64,000 nt of DNA from Amia ocellicauda (GCF_036373705.1 NC_089852.1:34922707-34986706); one strand, 5' to 3'; shown: positions 1 to 13,825, counted from the stretch's first letter. Notes: a model not told the origin generated them from the sequence alone. Translations and numbers: made by a program.

Positions 1-2853
1 GACCTGGTGAAGGAGAGTCAGGCTAAGGAGCAGTACGAGCAGATCCTGGCATTCGTGCAGGGTAAGGACCGGACTTCTGCCAGCTGAGCTATTTGATAGT
101 TACAGGCTTTTTATTTTCCTTCCTTCCCTCCTTCTCATGTATGGATCAGTGCTGCATGGTTTGCACATGTAGGCTCTTCAGATCGTAGTCTTGTCTGAAA
201 TGTCTCCAGCTACTGAATGTAAAGCGTCAGAATTCATGTGCTTGACTAACTTCCCCCCCCTCCCCCCCCCTCTCTCTCTCTGTGCCCAGGCACTGTGGCG
301 GAGGGAGCTCCCATCATCCCCATCTCGGCGCAGCTGAAGTATAACATCGAGGTGGTGTGCGAGTACATCGTGAAAAAGATCCCCGTGCCTATCCGGGACT
401 TCATATCCGAGCCACGCCTCATCGGTGCGGTACAGTCCGGGCCCTGTCACTGCGCTGACATGCAGCACAAGCATGTGCAAGACTCACCTTTGCATTTAGC
501 TTGAGATGCACATCGTTTAAGTCCAGTCTGCCCCGGTGTCACTGTTTACATGGACTGTCAAATCTCTATACTTTTATATGGTTTATCTGTCTCAGACTAC
601 AGGTACCCTTTAATGGGTGACCATTTTGTAAGGGGGTGGGGGGGGGTGATTGTGGCTTTGTTATGCTGTATTGTAAAATGAAATCTTACCCATCTCTACA
701 TAATGAATTCAGTAGTGTTCTCCTAATGCACTGCTTCTGTCGGTGATCGTGGTGTTTGTGGTCTGGTGTAATGTGTCCCTTTCCATCCAGTGATCCGGTC
801 ATTTGATGTGAACAAGCCTGGTTGTGAGGTGGACGACCTGAAGGGCGGAGTGGCTGGAGGCAGTATATTGAAAGGAGTGCTGAAGGTAAGGTTCTGGTCT
901 GTGACTTTGGCTTTGGCTGCAAATTCATATTTATTATTCATGACTTATGCACAGATTAGTGTGTTGTGTAATTTTGTATGTGGTATATCTTACACATTCT
1001 CCCCTTCATCAGATTCCTAAAGGTTAAACATGGTACAGTTACCTTGTGCTGACACTGGTAGTAGAAGCAGCTAAGATGGTATTTTGTTGAACAGCTCTAA
1101 TATGGTGTTGTATATGATCACTAGTGGACAGTCAATAAGTGGGACAAGGAGGAGCAGATGCTTGTGCGGGGTGATGACTAAGCTGGACAGATTCGCAGGA
1201 AAACCACTGCAAATGTCCAGCAAACCGCTGGGATATTACTGGGCTCCCTGATCCCAGACTCTCCTTCTTTCCCCAGGTGGGTCAGGAGATCGAGGTGAGG
1301 CCAGGTATTGTGTCCAAAGACCACGAGGGGAAGCTCATGTGCAAGCCCATCTTCTCCAAAATCGTCTCGCTGTTTGCAGAGCACAATGACCTGCAGTACG
1401 CTGCTCCTGGGGGCCTCATCGGTATGGTAGATTTTCTTAATGTTTATTTGTAGATTTAATCTGATGCCAGAGGAGGCATAATTGCTACACTGTATAATTG
1501 TGTGTTTTCACACCAAAACTGATTTGGTAGTCCTAGGAAGCTTGTTCTTTAATAACGGGTTCACCACCACAGAGTACTAGCCGCTCAGCACGTGGAGGGT
1601 TTTTATATTTTTCTGTTGTGTTGTATATCAAATAATCTGATGCAGTTCCCCTCTGGAGTTGGCAATGACCGACACCCTGTGTGTGTTGCAGGTGTGGGCA
1701 CGAAGATCGATCCCACACTGTGCCGGGCGGACCGTATGGTGGGCCAGGTCCTGGGGGCTGTGGGCGCACTCCCCGAGATCTTTACCGAGCTGGAGATCTC
1801 CTACTTCCTCCTGCGCAGACTGCTGGGTGTGCGCACTGAGGGCGACAAGAAGGCAGCCAAGGTGAGAGCAGCGCAGGGGGACTGGTCAGTCAGCCATGGT
1901 TACAGGACAACCACTGGCCAGCCAGTCTTTGCCACTACTAGTTTGTGTTCCTACTTGGTCTCTGTACAGTGCAGAGGTTTTGGGCTTCAGCCCTTCAAAA
2001 TTATGTATATATTTTGATCTTTCTACAGTTGTGTTGGTATCAAAGAGCCTGGTCATAACCTAATGTTAAGGCTGTCTTGTGATTTTACATTTTTGCTGAA
2101 ATGACCCGCTTCAGTGTCCTTCTGCCGTGACGGACTGCTTACCAAAGCGTTTCCTTCAGTATCCCAGGCAGTTTAGCCCTCTGCAGCTCTGTGGGATCTG
2201 TAGTGAAGTTAAAAAAACAACTGCACAAGTAGGCACTTGCTTGCTTGCACCGAACCTAGTGGTGCATTGAAGGTACAATAGTTTGCCTTGGTTTTATGGA
2301 TGGCTGGACAAAAACAAATCCACATCCACTGATTGCTGAAGAAGAGAGAAGGCTTGGGTTAAGAGAAATAACATACTTTCTACGGCTGCGATGTTCATGC
2401 TCAGTAGACCCAATTCAAAGGTTCAAACTAATTTTTCTGATGCGTAACCGTAAATCTGTAATCCCTCAAATCGCGGTATATGCTGCTGTATGTCTCAAGA
2501 AGTAATAGCTTCTATTCTTTTGCCCCAGGTCCAAAAGCTGTCTAAGAATGAGGTTCTGATGGTGAACATCGGGTCCCTGTCGACGGGCGGCAGAGTAAGC
2601 GCGGTGAAGGCTGACCTTGCCAAGATTGTGCTGACCAACCCCGTGTGCACCGAGGTGGGGGAGAAGATCGCCTTGAGCCGGAGAGTGGAGAAGCATTGGC
2701 GGTAACTACCTTTTTACTCGAGGCTCCAATTTTACAAAATGGTGATATTAGGTTGTTTAATGTATTCCCCCCCTTTTGTTTTCATCTAGTTTAATCGGCT
2801 GGGGTCAGATCAGGAGAGGCGTAACAATCAAGCCCACCGTAGACGATGACTGA
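1..2853 (+). CDS. EIF2S3: Eukaryotic translation initiation factor 2 subunit gamma, 3' portion
   Basis: The last seven coding exons read 1-61 (enters from outside the window), 290-424, 791-885, 1277-1421, 1692-1861, 2529-2701 and 2790-2853. They join in frame with GT-AG sites and give about 280 residues, ending in PTVDDD and TGA. The protein is nearly identical to vertebrate eIF2 gamma as I know it: ILAFVQG, then [43 protein letters not shown] and [19 protein letters not shown]. This is the end of the G domain plus beta-barrel domains II and III, which help hold Met-tRNAi in the eIF2-GTP ternary complex in the cytosol. The GTPase motifs lie upstream, outside the window. The next gene is ZFX, as in mammals. 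Very sure of the family and orthology. Confidence 0.97.
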
Positions 2854-3100
2854 GAGTCGGCCGGACCACCGTGTACCTGGCACCCCACCCGACGCCTGTC
2901 CAACACTGCAGAGCTGTGGTGAATACCCACCCGGGCTCTGGACTGGAATCCTAGGGTTCTGCATTTTAAAAAGGAGTTGTGTATCTTCCATTACAAATTT
3001 GCCTAATTTATACATACAAGAGGTTAGTTTTGGGATCACGTGGAGGTTTGATAGTATCGCCAACAGCTGTCATTGAAAACCAATTAAAACGTTTTGAACA
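2854..3100 (+). other. EIF2S3: EIF2S3 3' UTR with polyadenylation signal
   Basis: The sequence after the TGA has no continuing frame. An ATTAAA hexamer lies at about 3083-3088, followed by a T/G-rich stretch, which would end the transcript near 3100. A second AATAAA lies at about 3266 and could serve a longer form. Confidence 0.55.
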
Positions 3101-4859
3101 AATGCGTGCTCTGGTCCATTTCTGTTCCCATGTGCTGTAATTTCTAAACTAATTCTTGTTGTTCAGGCTTTTGTAATTTCATGCTGTCATACACCATTGC
3201 ACTTCCTATAAATGACTCGTGAAATCGCACATGAAGATTGTCTGTTCTATTCACCAAGAAAAATAATAAACGCCAGTACAGCTGTGGTTCATAATGGCTC
3301 GAGTGAAGAACCTCTGTAAGATAATGCTGCACCTGGATTCCTGCCGGGCTGCACAGAGGGATGTAGTTTTGTACGGACCTGCATGTCACTTCACATCAGT
3401 TCACCTTCTTCATTTTGGTTAGTTTTTCCCATAATGTTGCGGTTTCAATGAAAGTCTAGCAGACCATTGAGCTCTTGGCATAGATGCTAGTCAATGACTG
3501 TAAACTGGATTATTGTTGGTTTTGACTTTTAGAATACAAAGTGGTCTATGCTCTTGAATTTGGTTTTTAAGTACAGTATCCTATTTCAGAAAATATAAGC
3601 TGCTTCAAACAGACCTGTTGATAACCATCCACTTATGTTAAAAGGAGATGCAGTGTCAATCCTCAGCAGCACTTGACTGATCTGTCAGGACTGAACAAAA
3701 CCTGCCCTTATGAAAAATATAGTATTTTCACAGATGTGCAAAGGTTAAATGTCACTACAGTTCCAATAGTTAAAAATAAATGGCAAATGTATTCCCTGAG
3801 GGGGTTGCAGAAGAAAAAAGACCAGACTCAAATAGTTATAGATAAGGTTTATGCAGGGAGGTTTATTTAAGAGATGTTGGCGCAGTTTGGGTGTCAGCAT
3901 ATCGAGAGTGGTCTGTGGATGATCCTGAACAGAGCGGCGCTGTGGGAATCTCACGCCCAGAAACAGCGCCCCCCGGCGGCAGGGCGGGAGACGGGCGCCG
4001 CGACAATGTGGGCGAATCTTGATTAAAACTAAATGCGTTGCTGGAAATTGTAACTCGAATTGAACAATAAATGTGACCAAGGGGGTTTAGAAAAGGATTA
4101 TGTTTCACATAACCTAGTAACCTAGCTGTTTTGGGTTTAATTTTTTTTTTTACAGATATAGTAATCCTTAGGCTTATACTTAAGTAATACTGTAGTTTAA
4201 AATATTATTTTTGAAAATCAAATTGTAAATGTAGGCTATAGATGAATTTCAAAGTATACATTCGTGTTTATAATTTTAAAAAATATCGTATATTTGTTTG
4301 GCAACTAGTTTTAATAGTTAATTAGTTGACACGTGTCTTCAAACGTATTTTTTCAATAATAATAACAATTTGGTATTGATATCCCTGTATAATTACTTTC
4401 GCTGAATTATTTATTGCATTTAAACTTAAATAGCAGATCATATATGTGCATTACTGAAACTTACCCTGTTTGACATCCGCTAAAGCGAGATTATAAATGA
4501 GTGATTTTAATTAAATATAAAACGGACAACTACAATAAACGTGTGTTCGCTCATCTGGCCTTTCTCTCACAAAATCCGTTTTTTTTCCTCTCCTTCTCTG
4601 ACATTTCTCTCAACATACGAAGATCGCCTCCAAAAACAAACGTCTTATGAAACATGACACATAACGCAGGATAACAGCATCTCGACCAGACGCACTCCTG
4701 GGAAAAAGGGAAATCTCACCAAATAAATAAAACGAAACTCTTGCCCATTTCTTCCTCAAATGCACAATAACTACCCCGCGGCCTCGGCCTGCCCGGAGAC
4801 GCGCTGCCAGCTGCTCTCAATCCCCTTCCGCATTTTCCTGCGGCTCTCGGGCAGTGACG
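3101..4859. other. Intergenic region between EIF2S3 and ZFX
   Basis: No credible coding exon is seen. Most of it is AT-rich (about 4120-4560). A short GC-rich island at about 3930-4015 stands out from its surroundings, with no frame or splice site to make it an exon. The GC content rises again from about 4780 into the ZFX promoter. Confidence 0.6.
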
Positions 4860-5093
4860 TGGCGCGCTGACGGCGGGCCTGGCGGAGCTGTGGGCCGCTG
4901 CGTGTCTGTGTGTGTCAGTGGAGCTCGGAGAGACTCGGCCCCTCCCTCCCTGCCTGCGCCTCAGCGGCCCGCCCCGCCGACACAAGCTCCCGATCGAGCC
5001 GTGCCCGAGTCTGGGGGAACCTGACCGGCCTGGACAAGTGAGAGAGACACGGCAGCCGCCCGGTAGCGATACCCGGACCTCTGGTAAGCCGGA
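4860..5093 (+). promoter_or_regulatory. ZFX: ZFX CpG-rich promoter and 5' non-coding exon
   Basis: The stretch is GC- and CpG-rich and ends in a clean donor (CCTCTG, then GTAAGC at 5094). It contains no ATG frame that continues into the coding exons. The next acceptor (CTATTAG at 6302-6309) precedes the start codon, so this fits a non-coding first exon. The exact transcription start cannot be seen. Confidence 0.6.
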
Positions 5094-6122
5094 CCGGGCG
5101 CTGTGCGGCTGGGACAGTCGAGTCACACCAATCGCTGTCCTTTTCTGGGTTTTAATGTTTATCGGTGAAGCGGGAAATGAGGTTTGACAGCTAGGCCTCG
5201 GTTTAGCGTCGGGGCCCAGGCCGCACGGAGGCCGCAGGTAGGCCTCAGGGAAAAGGCCAGGTTTCAGAGAAATCCCGGCCGGAGGGGCATGTTTTCCTTG
5301 TTGTGTGTGTTTTGAACGTGTTAAATGTAACGCGAACAGCCTTTGTTTCGTTATTTAAGTAAAATGCTTTCCCGACGAATGCTTGTTTCAGAGACTGTGA
5401 CAGGAGAGAAAAAAAGATGGCGATCGTGTGTGTGAGAGAGAGAGAGGGGGTGTTTTTTAGGAAGTATGGCAGGAGGAGGAGATAAGTCGCCATCTTTGCT
5501 CCGAGTCTGTCGTGGTTTGAAGTGTAGAAAAGGGGGCAAGGAGCTTTTTGGAGACCTCGGCCGGTGGCCTGGATGCGCAGTGTAGAGGCGGGTGGGCGGG
5601 GGCAGGGAGCCGTGTTGTGAATCTCAAATGGCAGCTGTAGTGTTTCATTTCCCTCGCTGCCACACAATCCCCATGTCTCCCAACACAACATTACGAGCAA
5701 CCCCAGGATCTTCATTTCACTACACATAATGCAGCTTCGTAGATTTGTCTTGTACTAGCAATGTGCTGCTGTCACTTGATACCATGCTGCACAAGAGAGA
5801 CTTGCTATGTTCAGATCTAGAAGAAGATCATATTAAAACATGTTCACACTTCTCGTGCCTTTTGGTAATGTGTATTACATGCACCGCATTACCAGTCTCG
5901 CTTACAACCTTGCATTTCACCCGCCCTTATCAACAATAGCCCCTATTGACAGTACATACGCGAGCATTTTGATGGTGATACATGAACATCCATTCCACGC
6001 CATGTCTAAAAAAACAACAAAAAAACATACCGTGCTGTTATGTCTTTAATTGGTTAAGATCAGACCCTGCCGAGATAACTAGTTAATGGCTCCCTCTGAT
6101 GGATAGTAGTGGCTCCGTTTTG

Positions 6123-6123
<1 letters not shown>

Positions 6124-6182
<59 letters not shown>
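6124..6182. repeat. (TA)n microsatellite in ZFX intron 1
   Basis: An uninterrupted AT dinucleotide run of about 55 bases, followed by a short T run. It lies in the first intron of ZFX. Confidence 0.95.
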
Positions 6183-6185
<3 letters not shown>

Positions 6186-6339
6186 TTTACAAAATCAGTG
6201 TTTATTATTGTAGTTATGGCTGTGTGGCTTTAACTTTTTGCATATAAATAGTTAGCATTTTGTACATATGATTTTGTGCATGATTGTTAACACATTCTTG
6301 TCCTATTAGGTTTTAAGTGACAAATGAAGTGTAAGGACA

Positions 6340-9300
6340 ATGGATGAAGATGGGCTTGATCTGAATGCACAGGAGCCGAAGATCATTTTTGATCGATCAG
6401 GTAATGATAACAAAATGATCCTCCATAGACTGTAGTTTGAGCCCAGCTGTAATATGTAACTGTTTTTAACCCCTGAACACTATCACTGCATAGAACTGAA
6501 TTTGTTAACTGACCCTTTCCTTCCCGTTTGGATTGATTTCTAAATTCCCTGTGGCAAGCGTAGTCAAATCAGTCCATTCCAGTTCAGGATTTTGCACAAG
6601 CAGCTTATTATAGATTATGCAATTAATAACATTGTTATGGAGCTGCTTGTATCAAATGTTTCTCCTAGAGTGTCTATGAAGAGCTGGTATTTGGTGATAG
6701 TCTCAAGTATCTATTGCAGTGAGCGAGGAAAGGGATAAAGAGCATGCAATTTATAACAAAGTAAAGATCATCTAAAGCCTGTTTTCATGACAGTTCAGCC
6801 TTTTTTTAAATTTATCCCCCCCAGTGGCGAAATAATAATTAATCCTGTTGTGTTGATTGTCCAGAGGCAGACGTGAGCGGCCATATTTCTGCGGGGGAGA
6901 TTGTGGTGGAGCTGCAGGAGACAGTGTTTGTGTCGGGGGTGGATGGCTCCGATGTGTCCGTCCACAACTTCAGCCCTGAGGACCTGGACTCGGTGGTCAT
7001 CCAGGATGCCATCGAAGACGTGGTGGCAGAGTACGTGCAGTGCGAGGACTCGGAGGCCGTGCTCATCGCCGAGGAGATGCTGGAGGCCGGCGTCGGGGAG
7101 GGGGACTCCGTGGAGCAGTGTGTGATCCCTGTAGGCAGCATGGTGTCTGAGGTGGAGACGGGGGCTGGGTGCACGGTGCAGGACAACGTCCTTGACGGAG
7201 ATTGCATCGCGGAGCCTGAGGACGAGGCTGTGACAGACGCCGACGGCTCCCTCGCAGATATCCCAGTGGAGGCGCTGCAAGTAGACGTGGTCCCTGAGGA
7301 GGTCCTGGTGTCAAACTGTGCCCCCCAGGATGGCATGGACCCTGGGCAGGAACAGGGCTCCTGTGAGAATTACCTCATGATCTCCTGTAAGTGCAGAAGA
7401 TGAAATTGAAGGAGTGAAATGACCGCAGTCCCACATATGGTTAAAGGATAAATAGAATGTTTTTTCACACACTCTTAAAATACACTAAATATATATCCAA
7501 AACTTTTGTTTGTTTGCAGTGGATGAGGCTAACAAGATGGTGCAGGATGGCAGTGAGGAGATCGCAGTAGGCCATGGCATGGAAGAGCAGAGCCAGCTGT
7601 CCAAGGACGACAGTGGGGAGGTCATCAAAGTGTACATCTTCAAGGCCGACTCGGGAGAAGATGATCTCGGTAAGACTTCATAATCCCTACCTTCCCAAGA
7701 TACATTAGCAGGGCCTTTGCAGAACTTCAAGAAGATTGTTCTGCCTGCTTTACAGTGGCCATAATAAATACATATTCTGTCCACCACCAGTTTAGGGTAG
7801 TAATAATCACACCCCAGCCACAGGAACAGTTTGGATTACAGAATTGCCTAGACAGGCTTTACATTGTGATGTCCGATTGCCACCAGGGGGCACTGTAGAC
7901 ATTGAAGAGAGTGAGGTGGAGAATGACCACGGGGTGCAGCTGCTGGAGCAGCACGGGCGCGGCCCCAGAGATAAGATGGTGTACATGACGGTGGGGGGCT
8001 CCCAGCACAGCGAAGTGGACCTCAGTAAGTGCCTGACTCCCCACATCTGTCTGCAGGAGGTCATGTCATGTCCTGTTATTTGTTATATTTCCCATGTTAT
8101 AGGTTATGTTATTGTATGTTATGCGTTCATCTGCCTGTAACAAGACGACCCATAGTCTTGATCATTGTACTGTAAAGACGCTTAAATAACAAACACAAAT
8201 GCTGGTATCTGTATTGGTGCATGTTGTACTCATTCCATGTTTTGTTTAACCTGTAACCAGGTGTCCGTAGTGCATCGGTAGCTTTTTGTATCAATAAGAC
8301 TCCTGAGGGAGCAGTCCAGGTATCTCTCTCGCTCTGCGTGGCGTTTCCCACTTCAGCTCTTCTCCATATCCTATAAACGTTGTTGTGATTGCTGGCGCTC
8401 CACAATTTGATCATGAGCGTCCAGTCCTAACATGCTCTCTCTCCGTCTGTGTTGCCCAGATGTGGCTGAGATGGCAGATGAAGTGTACATGGAGGTGGTG
8501 GTCGGGGGAGAGGAGGCGGTAGCACACGAGAGACAGTTTGACAACACCGTCCTGAGTAAAGACTTCATGCCAGTGGCCTGGGCAGCTGCCTATGGTGAGC
8601 GGCTTACATTCTTGCTCAATTTAGCATTTAAAATTTAACTTTAATTGTCAGTTAGGGTTATATTTTGTCTTGTTCTATGGCTATGGTTAGGGTAACTAGT
8701 AAATGTATACTTCCATTGGCTTTAGGATCAGATTTCTGCTGGGTTCACTTTCATGGGGTGGATTGGGATTCTGCCTATTAGCTAGTAAGTCCTAACAATA
8801 GCCAAACCCCATCCCTAGCCAACAAAATATGAAACTAAGCTTAATCCTCCTTTCATCCTGTCCTAGTCTAGCCCCTAGAATGCAAGCACAATCCGTCAGT
8901 CAGGCGTGCAGAATTAGTGGCTCGAAAATTAAAGTTCTTTGTGTCTGTGTCTCTGCTCTGCGCTGGGACAGGAAACGATGAGAGCGAGGGCTGCGAGAAC
9001 CGGAATGGCGCAGCTAGTGCTCTGCTGCACATCGATGACTCGGTCAGCCCCGCAAAGGTGACCAAGCAGAAGACCAAGCAGAAGAGGAGGATTGATGCCA
9101 GGCAATTCCAGACAGGTACGGCCATATGGTTCCGGCTGTTTGATTGAGCTGACTTGGGCTTCTGCTGGAGCACAGCTTCAGGGCAGTTTCGTACATCCAC
9201 AAAGTGCTAAAAGTCCTTCCCTTGCAGCTTGATGTTCATAATTAGTCATTTGATAGCCTTAGGTTTTCTAATTCATGAATTTGTTTCCCCTCTTTCTCTC

Positions 9301-10495
9301 CCTAGCAATTATAATAGGGCCTTATGGGCAGCCTCTGACTGTCTATCCCTGTGTCCTTTGTGGCAAGAAGTTTAAGTCCCGAGGGTTTCTGAAGAGGCAC
9401 ATGAGAAACCACCATGAGGTTGTGAACAAGAAGAAGTACCAGTGCACTGACTGTGACTTCACCACCAACAAAAAGGTCAGCCTGCACAACCACATGGAGG
9501 TCCACAAGCTGACCAGCAAAGCAGAGAAGGCTGTGGAGTGTGAAGAGTGTGGGAAGGAGTTCTTCCATGCAGGGGCACTCTTCACCCACAAGGCACTGCA
9601 CAGAGACAAAGGGGCCAGCAAGATGCACAAGTGCAAGTTCTGTGACTACGAGACGGCCGAGCTGGGCCTGCTGAACCGACACCTGCTGGCTGTGCACAGC
9701 AAAAACTTCCCCCATATCTGCGTGGACTGTGGGAAGGGCTTCCGCCACCCCTCAGAGCTGAAGAAACACATGAGGACCCACACGGGGGAGAAGCCGTACC
9801 AGTGCCTGTACTGTGAGTACAGGTCGGCCGACTCCTCCAACTTGAAGACGCACATAAAGACTAAGCACAGCAAGGAGATGCCCTACAAGTGTGAGCGCTG
9901 CTTCCAGACCTTCTCGGAGGCCGAGGAGCTGTTGACCCACGCCTTGAGCCACGAGGAGGCGAAGACGCACCCGTGCGCACACTGCGACCACAAGAGCTCC
10001 AACTCCAGCGACTTGAAGCGGCACATCATCTCGGTGCACACCAAGGACTACCCCCACAAGTGCGACGTGTGCGCCAAGGGCTTCCACCGGCCCTCCGAGC
10101 TCAAGAAGCACATGACATCCCACCGCAGCAAGAAGCTGCACCAGTGCCGGCACTGCAACTTCAAGATCTCCGACCCCTTCGTGCTCAGCCGGCACATCCT
10201 GTCGGTGCACACCAAGGACCCGCCCTTCGCTGGCAAGCGCCGCAAGAGGACCTTCGGGCCGCGGGCGGAGCTGAAGAAAGGCGGCAGCAAGGTCCACCGG
10301 GAGCGGCGTGTCTACCAGTGCCAGTACTGCGACTACAGCACCTCCGACGCCTCTGGCTTCAAGCGCCATGTCATCTCCATCCACACCAAGGACTACCCCC
10401 ACCGCTGCGAGTACTGCAGCAAGGGCTTCCGCCGGCCCTCCGAGAAGAACCAGCACATCATGAGGCACCACAAGGACATGGTGGTCGTTGAGTGA
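6340..10495 (+). CDS. ZFX: ZFX-type zinc-finger transcription factor
   Basis: Seven coding exons: 6340-6400, 6865-7386, 7520-7669, 7887-8024, 8460-8594, 8972-9115 and 9306-10495. Together they give 779 residues in one frame (human ZFX is about 805). The N-terminus [13 protein letters not shown] matches ZFX/ZFY. The next exons form the long acidic activation domain ([66 protein letters not shown]). A basic KQKKRRI-like stretch, the likely nuclear signal, precedes the final exon. That exon encodes 13 C2H2 finger units, ending [14 protein letters not shown]. Twelve look normal. Finger 11 has lost both cysteines and the first histidine (see findings). The protein acts in the nucleus as a promoter-binding activator. 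ZNF711 is the closest alternative, but the start and finger sequences favour ZFX. Confidence 0.95.
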
Positions 10496-13410
10496 CAGCG
10501 GGCAGAGGTGCCCACTCGCCAGGGCTGCGGTGCATCGCAACAATGCCCCCCCCCCCCCCATGTTGAGTAGTAATTCATTGGGAATATACGTGTGCATAAG
10601 CGTGTGTCATACCACGTAAAACAACAAACAAACAACATCCTAAAATGCAAGCAGTCTTAACAAAACAGCTGCAACAGAACTGACCGTATACAAACCTCTC
10701 GGCCTGGTACAGCCAGCAGGTCGGACCCCTGATCGCACGTGGAGCACTTAGCCAGTTTCAGACATTGTGGTTGCCCCTTAACACATGCTCCACTCTCAGT
10801 GTGATTGTGGTTGAAGGGAACTGCCTCCTAGTGTGGGTAAACCTCACTGTCATCGCCACAGACTTGGTGCTAAACCCTCCATTGTTAATGTTGTTGTTGC
10901 TGTAATTCTTCTGTTCTTTTTTCTTTTTCCCTTGGCGTTTCACAATCAGTCTTGTACTCTGTTTTTCCTTTTTCCTGTCCTTGTTGTGAAAGCGTACATG
11001 GCAGGGGTGGCAGCAGATTCTACAATGCCCTTCCCCAGATCTATGTAACAAGTATACAGTTGTAGTTTGCAGGTGTTCACACCCTTTGTTTGAAACAGTG
11101 TCATTAAGTGATTGATCTAGTTTGATAAAGTACATCTTTGTTCATCAAAGGAAATTATTCCCCATAAAGCATTTGTTTTAAATGATGCTTGTGTTTACAT
11201 CACACTACCACTTTGTATATTGAAGGCCATTCATTTCAGGTATCATTCTCCCCAAGGGTTTGCACTTTATTGTGTGTTTGTCCATCAGTAAGAACTGGTG
11301 GGGCTCTTAACAGTAAAACGAAAAGCTGAATAATCTGTTGAATGGCAGCACTTAGGTGTTACGGCTGTATAGTCCATTTTGTTGTTGAGGAAACGGTGTA
11401 AAATATACCTTTCCATGATCATAATGTGTGTTTGAAAAGAGGACTTTTTGATTGGCACTTTTTGTTCCTCGGCCTCAGTGAGCACAGAGAATCCAGGTCT
11501 GGATATATAAATTATTATTTTTAATGGTTGGGGGGTATTTATTTTTTTATTGAAGTCCATAAATGGAAGTTTCTGAACTACTGCTATTATTTGTTTTGTC
11601 ATTTTGTTTGATCAAAACTTCCATTCAAGTTTCTCATTTGTAGACAGCTGCAGGAGATTAACCTTGATCAAAAATGAATGCCACTCTAGCATTTCTGTTC
11701 CTTCTGCTTCAAGGTGTACATTGATTAAGAAAAAACTAAAGACAATTGTGAATCGTATTTTTTTTTTTTTTTTTTAAGACTTATAAAACCCAACTATAAG
11801 AATATTTGAATTTAATGTAAAATTAAAAAGCAACCTACTATGAAAGATTGAGGTATTCCATTTACAGCACCTTCGGCAGCACTTATTCTTATAATTTGCA
11901 ATAAAGCAAAGACTTTATCAAGAGTCTTTTAGAGATGCACTGATCTGTACTGTATGTGTTCGCTGTAAAGCTTCTTTCCCATGAGACAGGATGCACAGAT
12001 TTAAGTCAACTAACAGTTATTTTACTGTTGCCATTCCAGATTCCTTTATTAACATTGTAAGAGCATGAAAACTACACCAGTAGATTCTTACGTTTGTTTG
12101 TATTTTGATGCCACTGTACCTGTTGTACCCAAGCCCATGAAGAGAGAACCTGCTCATAAGTTTCACTGTATAAAATCTTGTTCGTGTCAGTTTGTTGATT
12201 ATGTTTCTGTATCCGTGCCCCTGGTGTTCCACAGTTTGAGGGTCTTGCTCACTTTTTATCTGGAAACATGTTGGTTAAGTTGCTTGGGGGGAACACAATT
12301 GAGAATTTCTTGATCATATTTTTAAGCACACTTTTTCATGTTAGATCCCTTGTTTTTAAAAGCTAACTTGATCTTAATCTGATTAAAAGACGTTGAATAC
12401 AGGTTGCTTAAATGCCAGAGGGAGGCTGGTTTTGGAGCTGATGTTTGAGTAGACATCCCACCCGAGAACGACAGCTCTGAAATGGGCAGCTGCCAGTCGG
12501 CTTTAAGAGGGTATTTCAGCTGTGGAAATCGGTGTTTTAATAGTCAGTTTGCTCTTCCTTGATCTCTGTAAGAGCACTGTGTAAGCGGACTTCCCTCCCT
12601 TGTTTTCCAGGCGCACCTGCAGCTGATATTAATGCGTGTTTTGATTGGATCGCGGTAGGCTGCAGAATTTTTTAATTCCCAGTTATCTGTGAGGAAATTT
12701 AAATGTAACACACGTCTCTACAGAAGACAAGTCCTCAGTCTGACAAATGTCTCCTAATAGGCTAAATAGTCTGTGGGAGAGCAGATCACCTGCTGAAGAT
12801 GAGTATATATACCGATCCCACTCTTGTGTGCACTCGGTTCAGCAGGTGTTGGTTGGAAGTCTTTTCACAAGTAGAACAAGAAAATCACCTGATCAGGTGA
12901 CATTTTGCATTGTTAAAAGTAAATGAATGGGAATAAAAACATATATTTGTAATCCTTAATATTCATGTTTGTTCAGCAATAGAAACGCGCAGTTCAGTGC
13001 TTTTAAAAAAAAATAAACAAGCTATGGTACTGGAGTGTTATCCACGGCGCTCTGAACACAATGCTGTAGTGTTGCAGGCAGGCGTAATATACCCACTCAC
13101 TGCAGACCAACGCCAGGGCAGAGCTGTTGTCTGGCACTAAAATAACCACCTTTCTCTCATTTCTTTTCTTTGTTAAACATGTTTTTTATGATTTTGTTTT
13201 TCAATCATTTTAATTTGTGTTGAATAGTTATGATGTTTTAACTAGGATATATAATATAAATTATTGTTTTGTATACAAATCCTTAAAAAAAAAAAAAAGT
13301 TATCTCTAGGTGTACACATTTAAGAAATGAAAAACCGGAGCTGTGTATTGTAATGGGTGTACTTGATATATTTGTAAACACAAAAACAAATAAAAGCCAG
13401 AGTATTTTTC
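10496..13410 (+). other. ZFX: ZFX 3' UTR and downstream flank
   Basis: No coding exon is seen here. AATAAA hexamers at 11900-11905 and 13389-13394 are the best polyadenylation signals, so the transcript could end near 11930 or 13410. The next gene's own AATAAA lies on the minus strand at about 13540, so the two genes converge tail to tail. A poly-C run is at about 10543-10559 and poly-T at about 11759-11775. A TATA-like run at about 12803-12812 has no exon attached to it. Confidence 0.5.
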
Positions 13411-13825
13411 TTTGAGGAACATTCCTTTAACACCTTTAAGATGCTGGTTTTATATATATATGGAAAGACAAATGGAAAGTGAAGTGCAGTATTTTATAAT
13501 CTGAGGAAATAGACAATAACATTGTAGTTGTCCAAACCTTTTATTTATACATTTGACAAATTCAGATACTTGCAGGAGTAAAAACAAACTACAGAATCTG
13601 ATCAGCAGGTATAAAATAGACAGAGGTACATATAGTAGTGTGGCACAGCTCAGCAGTATGACTATAAGCAGTTAGCCATGTTGGACATGGCTGGAGAAGG
13701 CAGGCGGCTGGGTTTAATCACTGGGTTGTATTGATTAACAAAGATGGGAGGCAGCCCCAAACTCATGGAAAGATTATAGGTCAAAGAGGAAGGACGTTGG
13801 GTACACAGCTGACAGGGCGTGGTAC

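Noticed and set aside
3930-4015. Small GC-rich island between EIF2S3 and ZFX
   Set aside because: Could be a distal promoter, but it is short and no donor-acceptor pair links it to ZFX.
5245-5727. Minus-strand frame of 160 codons upstream of ZFX
   Set aside because: Sits in GC-rich intron 1 sequence, with no domain, splice signal or codon bias to support it.
9752-10597. Minus-strand frame of 281 codons opposite the ZFX finger exon
   Set aside because: Shadow of the regular codon pattern in the zinc-finger repeat; its protein is low-complexity Val/Leu/Gly-rich with no domain.
12803-12900. TATA-like sequence followed by a possible first exon
   Set aside because: GTATATATACC is present, but no open frame or exon follows before the ZFX and lipocalin transcript ends.
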